DNA of 64,000 bases from Lutibacter sp. A80 (GTDB taxonomy: Bacteria; Bacteroidota; Bacteroidia; Flavobacteriales; Flavobacteriaceae), in assembly GCF_022429645.1 (NCBI RefSeq), contig NZ_CP092480.1, forward strand, positions 2,896,501-2,960,500, given 5' to 3'. Each line of letters begins with the position of its first letter. The stretch's first letter is position 1. The notes under the pieces were generated by a model. That model was not told the DNA's origin, made no database searches, and was given only the letters and a program-made list of their open reading frames with translations. This document shows positions 16,232 through 25,198 of this stretch, piece by piece. A program made the position numbers and the translations under genes.

Positions 16232-18187
16232 ATGAAAAAAGTGAATTATAAATTTATTGGAATAACAGCATTAGTTGCTTTATTTACATTATTTAGCTGT
16301 GACGATAGTGATCCTGATCCAATTATAAATCCAACGGATGAAGTAGTTGAAAATTTAAAAATTGGTGTAATGAATGGTTTTTTAGAAGAAGACTACACAT
16401 TAAATGCTTCAACAAGTTACGATTTAACAGGTTCTTTTATTGTTTCAGAAGGAGCAACACTTACCATTCCTGCTGGAACTCAAATTGTTGCTGATAAAGG
16501 AGGAGTAGATGTTTTTATTGCAGTGTTAAAAGGAGGAAAAATTAATATTAACGGTACAGATAGTGATCCTGTTGTTATGTCTTCTATAGATGGAAACCCA
16601 GGAGACTGGGGAGGTTTAACAATTTGTGGTAAAGCTACAACTACAGCAGGTGTTGACGCTGAGGCTGAAGTTGGCGGGTTTATTTACGGTGGAACAGAAG
16701 ATACTGATAATTCAGGTACAGTTAAAAACTTAGTAATTATTGGTACAGGAGCTCAAATTAGTTTAGACTCTCAATACAATGGTGTATCTTTTTATGCAGT
16801 TGGTTCTGGAACTACAGTAGAAAATATTGCTGTAATAAATGGTTCTGATGATGGTGTGGAATTTTTTGGAGGAACTGTTTCTGTAGAAAATTTATACTTA
16901 GAAAATAATGAAGATGATGCTATCGATTGGACAGAAGGTTGGAACGGTACTGTAAATAATGCGTATGTTGTAAATACTATTGAAGGTTTTTCAACTGTGG
17001 TTGAGGCTGATAAAGCTAATGGTAATCCTAAAATTAATAACTTAACTGCAATTTCAACAGTAGGAGGAACTGCTCTACAATTTAAATTAGAGTCTGGAGC
17101 AACTTTCTCAAATTTATATTTAAGCGGTTATGATACTAATATTGATATGAAAGATGATGGAGCTTTGTCTAATGTTATTATAGATGGTGTAGCTGCAACT
17201 ACAACAGATAGTTATAATTTAGGTGCACTTGTAGATATTTCAAATTGGAATTTTATAAATGGTCAATATGTGGCTTTAGAAGTGTTAAACGGAAACTTAA
17301 CATCTAACAAAACATTAACTGCAGATACAAACTATAGTTTAACAGGTTCTTATATTGTTCAAGATGGAGTTACACTAACTATTGAAGCTGGAACAAAAAT
17401 TACTGTAGATAAAGGTGGAGTTGATGTGTATATTGCTGTTCTTAAAGGTGGTAAAATAGATATACAAGGAACCGAAAGTAATCCTGTTATTATGTCTTCT
17501 GCTAATGCAAGCCCTGGAGATTGGGGAGGTTTAACTATTTGTGGTAAGGCTACAACAACTGCTGGTGTAGATGCTGAAGCTGAAGTTGGAGGATTTATTT
17601 ACGGAGGTACAGATGATACTGATAACTCTGGTTCAATAAAAAATCTTGTAATTAAAGGAACAGGAGCTCAAATTAGTTTAGATTCTCAATACAATGGAGT
17701 GTCTTTATATGCTGTAGGTTCTGGAACAACATTAGAGAATATTGCTGTAATAGATGGTGCTGATGATGGAATAGAGTTTTTTGGAGGTACTGTTTCAGTT
17801 TCTAATATTTATTTAGAAAACAATGAAGATGATGCTGTTGATTGGACTGAGGGTTGGAACGGAACCGTTACAAATACCTATATTTCGCATACAGTAGCAG
17901 GTTTTTCAACAGCTTTTGAAGGTGATAAAGTTAATAACAACCCTAAATTTGTAAATGTAACTGCTATTTCAACTGTTGATGGTACAGCATTGCAATTTAA
18001 ATTAGAATCTGGCGCAACTATCACTAATTTATATTTAGAAGGTTATGCAAAAAATATAGATATGAAAGATGATGGAGCTTTATCGAACGTTATTATTGAT
18101 GGAGTTGCAGCGACTACAACCGATGCATATAATACAGGTACTAAAGTAGATATTTCCTCTTGGTCTTGGATTGGAGCAGGTTTATAA
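16232..18187 (+). CDS. Surface lipoprotein of two ~305-residue beta-helix-like repeats
   Basis: 651 residues. Lipoprotein signal with lipobox LFSCDD (Cys about 24), a Pro/Asp linker, then two near-identical domains (about 45-349 and 350-651). Each holds runs typical of right-handed beta-helices: LTIPAGTQIVADKGG, GDWGGLTICGKATTTAGVD, GVEFFGGTVSVENLYLENNEDDAIDW. Asp-rich turns could bind Ca2+. I do not recognise a named family or catalytic motif. The position directly between a TonB receptor and pstS, each with an 11-bp repeat promoter, argues for a role in phosphorus scavenging at the cell surface, for example ligand capture for the receptor. That is inference. A bidirectional terminator follows. 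Confidence 0.75.
   Translation: MKKVNYKFIGITALVALFTLFSCDDSDPDPIINPTDEVVENLKIGVMNGFLEEDYTLNASTSYDLTGSFIVSEGATLTIPAGTQIVADKGGVDVFIAVLKGGKININGTDSDPVVMSSIDGNPGDWGGLTICGKATTTAGVDAEAEVGGFIYGGTEDTDNSGTVKNLVIIGTGAQISLDSQYNGVSFYAVGSGTTVENIAVINGSDDGVEFFGGTVSVENLYLENNEDDAIDWTEGWNGTVNNAYVVNTIEGFSTVVEADKANGNPKINNLTAISTVGGTALQFKLESGATFSNLYLSGYDTNIDMKDDGALSNVIIDGVAATTTDSYNLGALVDISNWNFINGQYVALEVLNGNLTSNKTLTADTNYSLTGSYIVQDGVTLTIEAGTKITVDKGGVDVYIAVLKGGKIDIQGTESNPVIMSSANASPGDWGGLTICGKATTTAGVDAEAEVGGFIYGGTDDTDNSGSIKNLVIKGTGAQISLDSQYNGVSLYAVGSGTTLENIAVIDGADDGIEFFGGTVSVSNIYLENNEDDAVDWTEGWNGTVTNTYISHTVAGFSTAFEGDKVNNNPKFVNVTAISTVDGTALQFKLESGATITNLYLEGYAKNIDMKDDGALSNVIIDGVAATTTDAYNTGTKVDISSWSWIGAGL
16364..18184 (+). 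repeat. Intragenic tandem duplication, period 915 bp
   Basis: Units 16364-17278 and 17279-18184 encode the two copies of the lipoprotein domain. Matching landmarks are 915 bp apart, for example the GGAGAYTGGGGAGG block at 16601 and 17516. Many third positions differ while protein blocks stay identical (GGLTICGKATTTAGVD in both), so the duplication is old and protein-level conservation has been maintained. Confidence 0.85.
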
Positions 18188-18209
18188 ACAAAACTTATTT
18201 TTTAAAATT

Positions 18210-18238
18210 AAAGAGGGTGCTAATTTAGCACCCTCTTT
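18210..18238. terminator. Bidirectional terminator
   Basis: A perfect 12-bp stem AAAGAGGGTGCT / AGCACCCTCTTT around a 5-nt loop with T-runs on both strands. It separates the convergent lipoprotein and MORN-type genes. Confidence 0.9.
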
Positions 18239-18262
18239 TTTATTAAGAACATTAATTGAGTA

Positions 18263-18610
18263 TTAATTAATTACTAAAGCTTTTTCTTCAACCTTAATAA
18301 TTTTATTTTCTTTATAAGTAACTAGGCTTACTTTATCTTCTTTAAAATAAGTCCAAACTCCCTCTTTTTTACCGTTTGTGTAATTGGCAATTGATGTTTT
18401 ATTTCCTTCTAAATCATAGCTAATCCAGTTTCCATGTAATTTACCATCTGCATCAAAATAACCTTCCCTTTCAATTAAATCACTATTATCTGCAAAATAA
18501 TAAGTTGCTTTTACTAAATTATTAGTTACTTTTTTATAATCTACTTTTTGTTCTTGCGCAAATGATGTTACACAGAATAACAGAACCGCTATTTTTAAAA
18601 TTGTTTTCAT
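18263..18610 (-). CDS. Small secreted MORN-type repeat protein
   Basis: 115 residues. Signal peptide (1-19, ending SFAQ), then about four short beta-hairpin repeats of the MORN_2 type: EGYFDADGKLHGNWISYD, then GNKTSIANYTNGKKEGVWTYF, then a final KVSLVTYKENK copy. Proteins of this type are often annotated YwqK-family antitoxin, a label that does not fit a secreted protein with no partner. Its upstream region carries four 11-bp-period repeats and a perfect -7 element, so it probably belongs to the same phosphate regulon. Function unknown. Confidence 0.75.
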   Translation of the reverse strand: MKTILKIAVLLFCVTSFAQEQKVDYKKVTNNLVKATYYFADNSDLIEREGYFDADGKLHGNWISYDLEGNKTSIANYTNGKKEGVWTYFKEDKVSLVTYKENKIIKVEEKALVIN

Positions 18611-18655
18611 AATATATATGTTTTTTTAATTAATATTTGTTGTTTTAAGCTGTAT

Positions 18656-18711
18656 CAAATTTAGTTTATTAGCATTAAATTTACTATTTCTTAACATTAA
18701 GTTTACATTAA
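18656..18711 (-). promoter_or_regulatory. Candidate Pho box and promoter of the MORN-type gene
   Basis: Read on the minus strand: TTAAT (18711-18707), TTAAT (18700-18696), AAATA (18689-18685), TTAAT (18678-18674), all in 11-bp phase. After 10 bp comes the perfect -7 element TAAATTTG (18663-18656). The spacing is identical to that at pstS. The 18611-18973 gap otherwise holds only AT-rich sequence and the pstS promoter. Confidence 0.68.
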
Positions 18712-18907
18712 GTTTTTTGTAAAAACACATAAAACACTGATTTTATGTGTTTTAAATCTAACTCGTGAAGTCTTCTAAAATTTGGATATTAAAATATAAA
18801 GTTTATTGAGCCTTTCCAATTGTGTTTAAATAATAAATATATTCAATAACAAATTGTTACTATTTATTAATGCAGAATTTAAATTACAGTAAAATTATCT
18901 CAAATAC

Positions 18908-18952
18908 TTAATTTTCTGTTAACCAAAACTTAACAACTGAATCATTTCTTTG
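18908..18952 (+). promoter_or_regulatory. Candidate Pho box and promoter of pstS
   Basis: TTAAT 18908, TTAAC 18919 and TTAAC 18930 in 11-bp phase. Ten bp later is TTTCTTTG (18945-18952), 21 bp before the pstS ATG. The last repeat and the following AACTG are shared with the promoter at 12685. This is the reference site because pst operons are classic Pho targets. Confidence 0.8.
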
Positions 18953-18973
18953 TAATACATAAAAAGAATAAAA

Positions 18974-19924
18974 ATGAAAAAAATAGTATTTATACTTTGC
19001 TTAGTAATAGTAGCAATTTCTTGTGGTGAAAAAAAAGATAAAAAAGCGATTTCGAATAAAGATGTGTTAGAAGGCACTATTAAAATAGATGGATCAAGTA
19101 CTGTATTTCCTGTAACAGAAGCAGTAGCTGAAGAGTTTAGAGCAGTACAACCTAAAGTAAAGGTTACCATTGGAGTATCTGGTACTGGTGGAGGTTTTAA
19201 AAAATTCTCAAGAGGTGAAACTAACCTTTTAAATGCATCGCGCCCTATAAAAAATAAAGAAAAGGAAGCTTGTATTGAAAATAATATTAATTATTTAGAA
19301 TTAGAAGTTGCTTACGATGGTTTAGCAGTTTTAGTAAATCCAGAAAATGATTGGGTAGATAACTTTACTGTTGAAGAATTAAAGAAAATTTGGGAGCCAG
19401 CTGCTCAGGGTGTAATTATGAAATGGAACCAAATTAGACCAGAATGGCCAGATGAAGAAATCCATTTATTTGGACCAGGAGTCGCATCGGGTACCTATGA
19501 TTATTTTACAGAAGCTATTGTTGGTAAAAGTGGTTCAAGTAGAGGTGATTTTACAGCAAGTGAAGACGACCATGTTTTGGTACAAGGAATTGCAGGTGAT
19601 AAATATTCACTAGGTTTTTTTGGATTAGCATATTATTCTGAAAATAAAGATAAGCTAACTTTAATTGGTGTTAATAATGGAAAAGAAGTTGTAAAACCAA
19701 CTTTAGAAACCGTGAGTAATGGCACATATAGTCCCTTATCAAGACCTTTATTTGTGTATGTAAACAGTACGTCGGTAAAACATCCTGAAGTTGTAGAATT
19801 TATGAATTTTTATATTGATAATGCAGGTGAATTGGCTGAAGATGTTGGGTATATTTCTTTGCCTTCAGAATTGTATGTAGCACAAAAAGAACATTTCAAA
19901 GCTTTTGTTGAAAGTAATAAATAA
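18974..19924 (+). CDS. pstS: Periplasmic phosphate-binding lipoprotein PstS
   Basis: 316 residues. Lipobox at Cys17 (VAISCGEKK), then a PBP-like domain with the phosphate-contact loops [13 protein letters not shown] (about 39-51) and [12 protein letters not shown] (about 67-78) and the downstream [11 protein letters not shown] loop. It delivers phosphate to the PstCA-B ABC importer. It starts the pstSCAB-phoU operon and is separated from pstC by an 88-bp gap with competing hairpins, which could make PstS more abundant than the membrane subunits. Confidence 0.97.
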   Translation: MKKIVFILCLVIVAISCGEKKDKKAISNKDVLEGTIKIDGSSTVFPVTEAVAEEFRAVQPKVKVTIGVSGTGGGFKKFSRGETNLLNASRPIKNKEKEACIENNINYLELEVAYDGLAVLVNPENDWVDNFTVEELKKIWEPAAQGVIMKWNQIRPEWPDEEIHLFGPGVASGTYDYFTEAIVGKSGSSRGDFTASEDDHVLVQGIAGDKYSLGFFGLAYYSENKDKLTLIGVNNGKEVVKPTLETVSNGTYSPLSRPLFVYVNSTSVKHPEVVEFMNFYIDNAGELAEDVGYISLPSELYVAQKEHFKAFVESNK

Positions 19925-19927
19925 TTA

Positions 19928-19997
19928 AAAAAACTGAAGCTGTTTAATCGTTGTGTTTAATTTATCTGAACGGATCTCAGTTTTTTAAACAGCTTCA
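19928..19997 (+). promoter_or_regulatory. Overlapping, mutually exclusive hairpins between pstS and pstC
   Basis: Stem 1 pairs AAAAAACTGA (19928-19937) with TCAGTTTTTT (19977-19986). Stem 2 pairs TGAAGCTGTTTAA (19935-19947) with TTAAACAGCTTCA (19985-19997). The arms overlap and cross, so both cannot form fully at once. Stem 1 ends in six T residues like a terminator. An attenuator or processing site is likely. Confidence 0.6.
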
Positions 19998-20012
19998 TTT
20001 AAATTATAATTA

Positions 20013-20891
20013 ATGCGAAAAATAAAAGAATTTATAATTGAAAAATCACTATTATTTAGTGCTTTAATTACAATTGCAGTAACTTTTGGAATTATTTCGG
20101 TATTAACTATAGAGGCTTTTCAGTTTTTTAGCGAAGTTTCAATAATAGAATTTTTTACAGATACGCAATGGACTCCTTTATTTACAGATAAACACTATGG
20201 TATTTTACCATTATTGTCTGGAACACTATTAATTTCTTTTATAGCAATTTTAGTAGCACTTCCTGTAGGACTTTCAATTAGTATTTATTTAAGTGAATAT
20301 GCCCCGAAAAGTTTTAGAAAAACAGTAAAACCCTTATTAGAATTATTGGCCGCTGTACCAACAGTTGTATATGGTTTTTTTGCTTTAATTGTAGTAACTC
20401 CATTTTTACAACAATTTATTCCTGGTTTATCTGGATTTAATTCGCTTTCAGCTGGTATTGTAATGGGAATTATGATTATTCCATTTGTTTCATCTATTAG
20501 TGAAGACGCATTGCATGCAGTACCTAAAGATTTAAGAGAAGCATCTTATGGAATGGGAGCAACAAAATTACAAACAGCTTTTAAAGTAGTTGTTCCAGCT
20601 GCTTCTTCGGGTATTATTGTATCTATAATTTTAGCAATTTCAAGAGCCATTGGTGAAACTATGATTGTAGCTATTGCTGCAGGTCAACAACCACGATTAA
20701 CCTTAGATCCAACCGTTCCTGTTGAAACAATTACAGCATATATAGTTCAAGTAAGTTTAGGAGATGTGCAGCACGGATCAATTGAATACAGAACAATTTT
20801 TGCTGCTGGTATTACATTGTTTGTATTTACATTTTTACTGAATACATTGAGTTATAGAATTAGAAAAAAATACCAAGAAAAATATGAATAG
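20013..20891 (+). CDS. pstC: Phosphate ABC transporter permease PstC
   Basis: 292 residues with six predicted membrane helices. The MetI-like permease signature in the cytoplasmic loop (EASYGMGATKLQTAFKVVVPAASSGI, about 187-212) marks the contact with PstB. FFTDTQWTPLF near 50-60 is typical of PstC. It overlaps pstA by 8 bp. Confidence 0.95.
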   Translation: MRKIKEFIIEKSLLFSALITIAVTFGIISVLTIEAFQFFSEVSIIEFFTDTQWTPLFTDKHYGILPLLSGTLLISFIAILVALPVGLSISIYLSEYAPKSFRKTVKPLLELLAAVPTVVYGFFALIVVTPFLQQFIPGLSGFNSLSAGIVMGIMIIPFVSSISEDALHAVPKDLREASYGMGATKLQTAFKVVVPAASSGIIVSIILAISRAIGETMIVAIAAGQQPRLTLDPTVPVETITAYIVQVSLGDVQHGSIEYRTIFAAGITLFVFTFLLNTLSYRIRKKYQEKYE

Positions 20892-21738
20892 TATTCAAAA
20901 AAATAGATTAAAAGATCAACTGTTCAAAATTTGGGGAATAGCTTGTACACTATTTGGGTTGGTTTTATTAACTGTATTTATAGGTGATATTTTAATTGAT
21001 GGAATTAGTAGAATAGACTGGGCTTTTATTACCGATTTACCTTCTAGAAAAGCCGAAAAATCTGGAATCTATACTGCTCTTATGGGAAGTATTTGGATTT
21101 TACTTTTAACAACAATAATAGCATTTCCTGTTGGAGTAGCTGCAGGTGTGTATTTAGAAGAATACAATAAAAAAAATAGACTCTCAGCAATCTTAGAAAT
21201 TAATATCTCTAATTTAGCTGGTGTACCTTCTATAATTTATGGTTTATTAGGTTTAGAAGTTTTTGTAAGAATTATGAGTTTAGGAGCTAGTGTTTTAGCA
21301 GGTGCATTGACTTTATCGTTATTAATACTTCCTATTATTATTGTAGCTACTCGAGAAGCCGTAAAAGCAGTTCCTAGTTCTATTAGAGATGCGTCTTATG
21401 CTCTAGGTGCTTCAAAATGGCAAACAATTTGGAATCAGGTTTTACCAGCTTCAGGCGGTGGTATTTTAACAGGTGTAATTTTGGCACTTTCTAGAGCCGT
21501 TGGTGAAACAGCACCATTAATAGTTGTAGGTGCTTTAGCATATGTTCCTTTTGCACCATCAAACCCAATGGATGAATTTTCGGTGTTGCCAATTCAAATT
21601 TTTAATTGGATATCAAGACCACAGCACGGTTTTATTGAAAATGCTGCTGCTGCAATTATTATTTTATTATTAATAACATTTATAATGAATGGTATAGCTG
21701 TTTATTTTAGAAATAAATGGCAAAAGAAATGGAAATAA
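20884..21738 (+). CDS. pstA: Phosphate ABC transporter permease PstA
   Basis: 284 residues with six predicted helices and the PstA hallmarks [16 protein letters not shown] (about 57-72), [15 protein letters not shown] and the coupling loop [21 protein letters not shown] (about 171-191). It pairs with PstC to form the inner-membrane channel. The 8-bp overlap with pstC and an overlap or near-contact with pstB indicate translational coupling. Confidence 0.96.
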   Translation: MNSIQKNRLKDQLFKIWGIACTLFGLVLLTVFIGDILIDGISRIDWAFITDLPSRKAEKSGIYTALMGSIWILLLTTIIAFPVGVAAGVYLEEYNKKNRLSAILEINISNLAGVPSIIYGLLGLEVFVRIMSLGASVLAGALTLSLLILPIIIVATREAVKAVPSSIRDASYALGASKWQTIWNQVLPASGGGILTGVILALSRAVGETAPLIVVGALAYVPFAPSNPMDEFSVLPIQIFNWISRPQHGFIENAAAAIIILLLITFIMNGIAVYFRNKWQKKWK

Positions 21739-21740
21739 CA

Positions 21741-22559
21741 ATGACAAAAGAAAAAGATAAAAAGCGTATCGAATCAGATCAAATTGACGCTCAATTTTCG
21801 AGTGAAGGTGCTAAAATAGCTATTAAAGATGTTAAAGTTTGGTATGGAGATTTTATGGCAATTAAAGGAATTGACATGAATATTAAACCAAATACTGTAA
21901 CGGCATTTATTGGTCCGTCTGGTTGTGGTAAATCTACATTTCTTCGTTTATTCAATAGAATGAACGATTATGTAGATGCTTTTAAAATGGAAGGAAAAAT
22001 TAAATTAAATGGGAAAAACATTTATAAAAGTAAAGTAAATGTTGAAGAACTACGTAAAGAAGTTGGTATGGTTTTTCAAAAACCAAATCCTTTCCCTAAA
22101 TCAATCTTTGAAAATGTAGCTTATGGACTAAAAATTCAGGGAATAACAGATAAAAAGTTAATTAATGAGCGTGTAGAAAAAGCCCTAAAACAAGCAGATC
22201 TTTGGGAAGAAGTAAAAGACAATTTAAAAAAATCTGCACTTGCTTTATCTGGTGGTCAACAACAACGTTTATGTATAGCGCGTACTTTAGCCGTTGAGCC
22301 TTCAATTATTTTAATGGATGAGCCAACATCGGCATTAGATCCAATTTCAACAGCTAAAATTGAAGATTTAATATTTGAGCTTAAAGAAAAATATACAATA
22401 GTTATTGTTACTCATAATATGCAACAAGCAAGTAGAATAAGCGATTATACGGCGTTTTTCTATATTGGTGAGCTTATTGAATTCGACAAAACAAAAACAA
22501 TTTTTACAAACCCAGAAAAACAACAAACCGAAAACTACATTACTGGTAGATTTGGATAA
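21741..22559 (+). CDS. pstB: Phosphate ABC transporter ATPase PstB
   Basis: 272 residues from the ATG at 21741, just after the pstA stop. In-frame ATGs at 21717 and 21729 would overlap pstA and add only a charged tail, so the start is uncertain. Numbered from 21717, the Walker A motif GPSGCGKST is at 66-74, the signature LSGGQQQR at 177-184, and Walker B ILMDEP at 198-203. [12 protein letters not shown] is the PstB-specific N-terminal strand. It drives phosphate import; phoU follows after 12 bp. Confidence 0.95.
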   Translation: MTKEKDKKRIESDQIDAQFSSEGAKIAIKDVKVWYGDFMAIKGIDMNIKPNTVTAFIGPSGCGKSTFLRLFNRMNDYVDAFKMEGKIKLNGKNIYKSKVNVEELRKEVGMVFQKPNPFPKSIFENVAYGLKIQGITDKKLINERVEKALKQADLWEEVKDNLKKSALALSGGQQQRLCIARTLAVEPSIILMDEPTSALDPISTAKIEDLIFELKEKYTIVIVTHNMQQASRISDYTAFFYIGELIEFDKTKTIFTNPEKQQTENYITGRFG

Positions 22560-22571
22560 AAACATAGAATT

Positions 22572-23237
22572 ATGATAATAAATGCACAAGAGCAAAGAGC
22601 CAGTTTAAACGAAGCTGGTTTTGAAATGCTAATTTTATGTATTTCGCAAATAGAAAAAGCAACCGAAGCATTTTTAACACACGACAGCGATTTAGCAGAA
22701 GAGGTTATAAATACAGAAACACGCGTAAATGCATTGGATTTAAAAATTGAGAACGATTGTGAAAAGTTTTTAGCACTTTACACTCCCGTTGCTATTGATT
22801 TGCGTTTTATAATGGCAATTTTAAAAATTAATTTTGATTTAGAGCGTATTGCAGATCACGCTTATGGAATCTCAAAATATATTGTTGATCAAGATATAAA
22901 AATAGATCCAGAGTTACTAAAGGCTTTAGAGTTTGAAAAAATGCACAAGACTATCTTATCTATGTTTAATGATATAACAGCTACTTATGAAGAAAAAGAA
23001 GCTAAATTTGCTAGAAAAGTATTTAAAAAAGACAAAATTTTAGATAAAATAAATGCGAATTCATTTGCTATTATTGAAGACGAAATTAAAAAAGATACTG
23101 CAGTAATAGACCAAACATTATTGGTGTTTAGCGTTATTAAAAAGTTTGAGCGTATTGGAGATCTAATAAAAAATATTGCTGAAGAAATTATTTTTTATAT
23201 TGATGCAGAGGTGGTTAAACATAAAAAGGTGAAATAA
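22572..23237 (+). CDS. phoU: Phosphate signalling complex protein PhoU
   Basis: 221 residues with two three-helix PhoU domains (about 10-95 and 115-210). Conserved metal-site motifs are present: ALDLKIENDCEKFLAL, then ILKINFDLERIADHAYGIS in the first, and VIKKFERIGDLIKNIAEEI in the second. PhoU couples the Pst importer to the PhoR sensor kinase. It is the last gene of the pst operon and faces the convergent Na/Pi transporter gene 45 bp away. Confidence 0.95.
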   Translation: MIINAQEQRASLNEAGFEMLILCISQIEKATEAFLTHDSDLAEEVINTETRVNALDLKIENDCEKFLALYTPVAIDLRFIMAILKINFDLERIADHAYGISKYIVDQDIKIDPELLKALEFEKMHKTILSMFNDITATYEEKEAKFARKVFKKDKILDKINANSFAIIEDEIKKDTAVIDQTLLVFSVIKKFERIGDLIKNIAEEIIFYIDAEVVKHKKVK

Positions 23238-23282
23238 GTTGTTGTAAAACTATATCTCAATTTTTATGAAGTTTTTTTAAAA

Positions 23283-25052
23283 TTAAGATTGTAATTCTTC
23301 ATTTTCAAAAAGAGAATCGTTATTTCCGTAGAGTAATTCTGCAACTTGAATTAATTTTTTAATCATATCGTTTACATTCGTATTGTCATTAAATAGCGAA
23401 GAAGCCATTTCAGCAGAAATTAAATTTTTTCTAATTAATTTATCTATCGATTTATTACTTTGTCTAATGTTTTCTTTAGCTTTTTTCTTTAAAATATTTA
23501 ATTTTTCGGCATATTTTTCAGAATTTTCTTCGGTTCTAAACAAATGAATTATACGTAAAACTTGCGTTAATTTTTTTCTAAAACTATTATATTCATTCAT
23601 TAAATCTTTATTGTTAAGAGTTAACGATTTGGTTAAATTTTTGTTTAATTCTCTAGCGTCTTTTATTATTTCAACCATTTTTCGGTTGGCAATTTTAATA
23701 TCTGTTATAGAATTATTATGCTTTTTTGTTAGTTTTAGGTCGTTTTGTGCGGTTGTGGCATACCTTAATATTTCGCCATAAATGGTTTTAAATTTTTTGT
23801 AATATAAATTCTCTATATCTACATTAAAATTTTTAGTTGATTTTTTAACAACTGTTTTAATTTTTAAATTAGAGGTTACATCTTTTCTATGAATATTTAA
23901 ACTGTGTGAAACAATTTCAAATACAGCGTTTTTATATAAAAATTTAGTCTCTTTAACCAAAGCTGAAATTGTAGCATCTGGATATTTTAAAACAGCTTCA
24001 TTTAAATATTTAGGTTCATCAATACCTTTAGTTAATTTTTCTTTAAAGAAATTTATTAAAAAGGACTCTAATTTTTTTATAAACGGAATCATAATTAATA
24101 CACCAATACTATTAAAAATAGTGTGAAATAATGCAAGTTTTAAGGTGTAATCTGTTGGTGCTATATGTACTAAATCAGCTAAAATATTTACAAGCGAAGC
24201 AAGCGGATATATAAATATTAAGGCAATTAAACCAGTAATTATATTAAATATTAGATGTGCTCCAGCTAATCTTTTACCTGCAATATTAGATTTTAAAGAA
24301 CCTAAAACAGCGGTTATAGTTGTGCCAATATTTGCTCCAATTGCCAAAGCTAAGGCGTTTTCATACTCAATTTGACCTGCTGATAATGCAGTTAATACCA
24401 ATACCAAAGAAGCAGCACTAGATTGCAATACAATTGTAATAATTATACCAATAAAAGTATATAATAATACGCCTAAAAATCCTGATACGGCATATTGAGT
24501 TAGGTCTATATGTTGGCTAAAAACATCAAATCCTTCTTTCATAAAGAAGATTCCAAGAAAGAAAAAACCCAAACCAGCAAGTATATTTCCAATACCTTTT
24601 AAAGTACTAGATTTTTGAAAGGAAAAAATTAAACCAAAAATAATCATTGGCATTGCTAAAGCAGAAATCTTAATTTTTAATCCAAATCCAGCTACTAACC
24701 AAGCGGTTGTTGTGCTTCCAATATTAGCCCCAAAAATTAATCCAATACCTCCTCCAAGTGTAATTAAACCTGCACTTATAAATGAAATAGTAATTACAGA
24801 AACCAATGAGCTAGATTGAATTAATGCAGTTACAAAAGCACCTGCAGTAATACTTTTGTATAGTTTATCGGTTGCTTTTTTTAGAAAATTTTGAAGAGGA
24901 CCTCTGGTAAATGCTTTAAACCCCTCTTCTAATAATACCATTCCAAAAAGTAAAATTGCAACACCCGCTGTTATAGTTTCAAAATTTGGATTGAAATAAA
25001 GGGTAATAGCTAGTGCAATTAATAAAAGAGTAAGTATAATTTTTTTAAGCAT
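23283..25052 (-). CDS. Na/Pi cotransporter (NptA/YjbB type) with C-terminal PhoU-like region
   Basis: 589 residues. About eight membrane helices in residues 1-345, arranged as two inverted repeats each with the diagnostic QSSS motif (ALIQSSSLVSV and IVLQSSAASLVLV), and the GANIGTTITAVLG loop. Residues from about 370 to 589 are a charged, all-helical PhoU-like domain (LTKSLTLNNKDLMNEYNSF and related helices). It moves phosphate with sodium; the direction may be import or efflux. No 11-bp Pho repeats are seen upstream, unlike the flanking phosphate genes. Confidence 0.88.
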   Translation of the reverse strand: MLKKIILTLLLIALAITLYFNPNFETITAGVAILLFGMVLLEEGFKAFTRGPLQNFLKKATDKLYKSITAGAFVTALIQSSSLVSVITISFISAGLITLGGGIGLIFGANIGSTTTAWLVAGFGLKIKISALAMPMIIFGLIFSFQKSSTLKGIGNILAGLGFFFLGIFFMKEGFDVFSQHIDLTQYAVSGFLGVLLYTFIGIIITIVLQSSAASLVLVLTALSAGQIEYENALALAIGANIGTTITAVLGSLKSNIAGKRLAGAHLIFNIITGLIALIFIYPLASLVNILADLVHIAPTDYTLKLALFHTIFNSIGVLIMIPFIKKLESFLINFFKEKLTKGIDEPKYLNEAVLKYPDATISALVKETKFLYKNAVFEIVSHSLNIHRKDVTSNLKIKTVVKKSTKNFNVDIENLYYKKFKTIYGEILRYATTAQNDLKLTKKHNNSITDIKIANRKMVEIIKDARELNKNLTKSLTLNNKDLMNEYNSFRKKLTQVLRIIHLFRTEENSEKYAEKLNILKKKAKENIRQSNKSIDKLIRKNLISAEMASSLFNDNTNVNDMIKKLIQVAELLYGNNDSLFENEELQS

Positions 25053-25152
25053 AAATATAAACGTAATTGGTACAAGATCTTTTTAAGACATTAAAACTCA
25101 TTTTAAAGCACATGAGTATACTTGTAAACATACAAAATATTTATAATTAAAA

Positions 25153-25174
25153 AGCCCTCAATTACTTGAGGGCT
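25153..25174 (-). terminator. Terminator of the Pit gene
   Basis: A perfect 9-bp stem AGCCCTCAA/TTGAGGGCT with a 4-nt loop, followed on the minus strand by a run of T residues, 25 bp after the pit stop codon. Confidence 0.88.
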
Positions 25175-25198
25175 CTATAATATTAAAAAAAATAATTA

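Noticed and set aside
18263-18610. Toxin-antitoxin function for the MORN-type protein
   Set aside because: The YwqK antitoxin label is a common annotation artefact; the product has a signal peptide and no toxin gene is adjacent.
18669-18706. Plus-strand reading of the 18.7-kb repeats as a distal pstS Pho box
   Set aside because: The plus-strand cores also keep 11-bp phase, but no -7 element follows at the right distance. The minus-strand reading matches the 10-bp rule and a perfect -7 element for the MORN-type gene.
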